Shown here one piece after another: positions 63,200 through 64,000 of a stretch of DNA of 64,000 bases; the first letter of the stretch is position 1, and the number at the start of each line of letters is the position of its first letter. The DNA is from Pasteurellaceae bacterium LFhippo2. GTDB taxonomy: Bacteria; Pseudomonadota; Gammaproteobacteria; Enterobacterales; Pasteurellaceae. The position numbers were made by a program, and so were the translations under genes. The notes under the pieces are model-generated. The model did not search any database and was not told the origin of the DNA. It saw only the letters and a program-made list of their open reading frames with translations. The DNA lies in assembly GCA_029852775.1 (NCBI GenBank), contig LEKJ01000116.1, forward strand, positions 62,001 through 126,000, written 5' to 3'.

Positions 63200-64000
63200 A
63201 TGGTTAAAAAAATTGCTGTTTTAACAAGTGGTGGCGATGCACCAGGTATGAATGCTGCGATTCGTGGCGTGGTTCGTGCGGCATTAAGCGAAGACTTAGA
63301 AGTTTATGGTATCCAAGATGGTTACTACGGACTCTATCACGACAGAGTAACTCAATTAGATCGTCGTTCAGTGTCTGAAGTTATCAACCGCGGTGGTACT
63401 TTCTTAGGTTCTGCACGATTCCCCGAATTTAAAAACCCTGAAGTTCGTGCAAAATGTGTTGAAACCTTAAAAAAATATGGCATTGACGCTTTAGTTGTTA
63501 TCGGCGGTGATGGTTCATATATGGGGGCAAAATTATTAACAGAAGAACACGGTATTGCTTGTATCGGCTTACCTGGCACTATTGATAATGATGTTGCAGG
63601 AACTGATTACACTATCGGATTCCAAACTGCGTTAGAAACTGCTTTAGAAGCAATTGACCGTTTACGTGACACTTCAACATCACATCAACGTATCTCTATC
63701 GTAGAAATTATGGGCCGCCACTGTGGTGATTTAACTATCAACGCTGCATTAGCGGGCGGTTGTGAATATATTATCGTGCCAGAAAAAGGTTTAGATAAAG
63801 AATCGTTAATGCGTAACATTGACCAAGGTTTCCAACGCGGTAAACGTCACGCAATTATTGCAATTACAGAAATGATGACAAATGTTCACGAACTTGCAAA
63901 AGAGATCGAACAACGTTTTGGCCACGAAACACGTGCAACGGTATTAGGTCACACTCAACGTGGTGGCGCACCTTGTGCTTTTGACCGTATTCTAGCATCT
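63200..64000 (+). CDS. pfkA: 6-phosphofructokinase, N-terminal part
   Basis: The first 267 residues of PfkA, open to the window end. The start is [21 protein letters not shown] (split ATP-binding loop). [15 protein letters not shown] follows, and the catalytic base Asp is in [30 protein letters not shown] and the [19 protein letters not shown]-type fructose-phosphate site (split) complete it. It commits glucose to glycolysis with ATP. The ATG at 63200 follows AAGGTG. Confidence 0.96.
   Translation, partial: MVKKIAVLTSGGDAPGMNAAIRGVVRAALSEDLEVYGIQDGYYGLYHDRVTQLDRRSVSEVINRGGTFLGSARFPEFKNPEVRAKCVETLKKYGIDALVVIGGDGSYMGAKLLTEEHGIACIGLPGTIDNDVAGTDYTIGFQTALETALEAIDRLRDTSTSHQRISIVEIMGRHCGDLTINAALAGGCEYIIVPEKGLDKESLMRNIDQGFQRGKRHAIIAITEMMTNVHELAKEIEQRFGHETRATVLGHTQRGGAPCAFDRILAS

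Overview
The window is chromosomal DNA of a Pasteurellaceae bacterium. Evidence: AT-rich gammaproteobacterial core genes; Actinobacillus-type DNA uptake words (ACAAGCGGT followed by T-rich/TTTGCAAA tails) scattered through genes and spacers; a com operon next to mrcA and aroK-aroB-dam; and a SecM peptide ending in PPIRAGP. The word type points to the Actinobacillus/Mannheimia/Glaesserella/Bibersteinia side of the family rather than Haemophilus influenzae. I cannot name the species.

Layout. 1-11.5 kb: end of ruvX, ytfJ, the yajC-secD-secF translocase operon, a HI1419/HI1420-type toxin-antitoxin pair, an ABC permease-ATPase pair behind a TrpR-like operator, an OmpA-domain lipoprotein, uvrD, yajG, bolA and tRNA-Ser(GGA). 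11.7-27.6 kb: an NlpE-like lipoprotein, a DciA-like gene, secM-secA-mutT, an AI-2E family permease, cytochrome b562, fabB, purA, hflKC, a solitary HigA, metE behind three MetJ boxes, and infC-rpmI-rplT with an AUU-initiated infC. 27.7-38.7 kb: an 11-kb type I restriction-modification cluster lying between infC and thrS, which are neighbours in E. coli. 38.8-50.4 kb: thrS, a TbpB-like surface lipoprotein, metR, a yhbP-like gene behind a 9-copy ATTAC repeat, an NSS transporter, dam-aroB-aroK and mrcA. 50.5-64 kb: comABCDE, nusB-thiL-pgpA, a LysE exporter, rpsF-priB-rpsR-rplI, an Nramp-related transporter, a secreted nuclease overlapping a cysteine desulfurase, and the start of pfkA.

The restriction cluster is the most unusual part. 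Read on the minus strand, the order is: half-length S subunit, DinD paralogue 1, hsdM, DinD paralogue 2, hsdS, a DUF2188 mini-protein, a SIR2-fold protein, hsdR and a YgjP-type metallopeptidase. A LexA-like box sits on the -10 of a good sigma-70 promoter after hsdM. DNA damage may therefore raise DinD2, HsdS, the SIR2 protein and HsdR without raising HsdM. The SIR2 gene is clearly more AT-rich than hsdR. I read this as a damage-responsive restriction locus carrying a nested SIR2/DUF2188 module; that is inference.

Regulatory DNA is rich. There are five pairs of GTAG-headed palindromes (REP-like) with different stem words, one lying between secM and secA. There is also a competence (CRP-S) site over the mrcA start codon, an S6:S18-type leader, and a terminator-like hairpin in the thrS leader.
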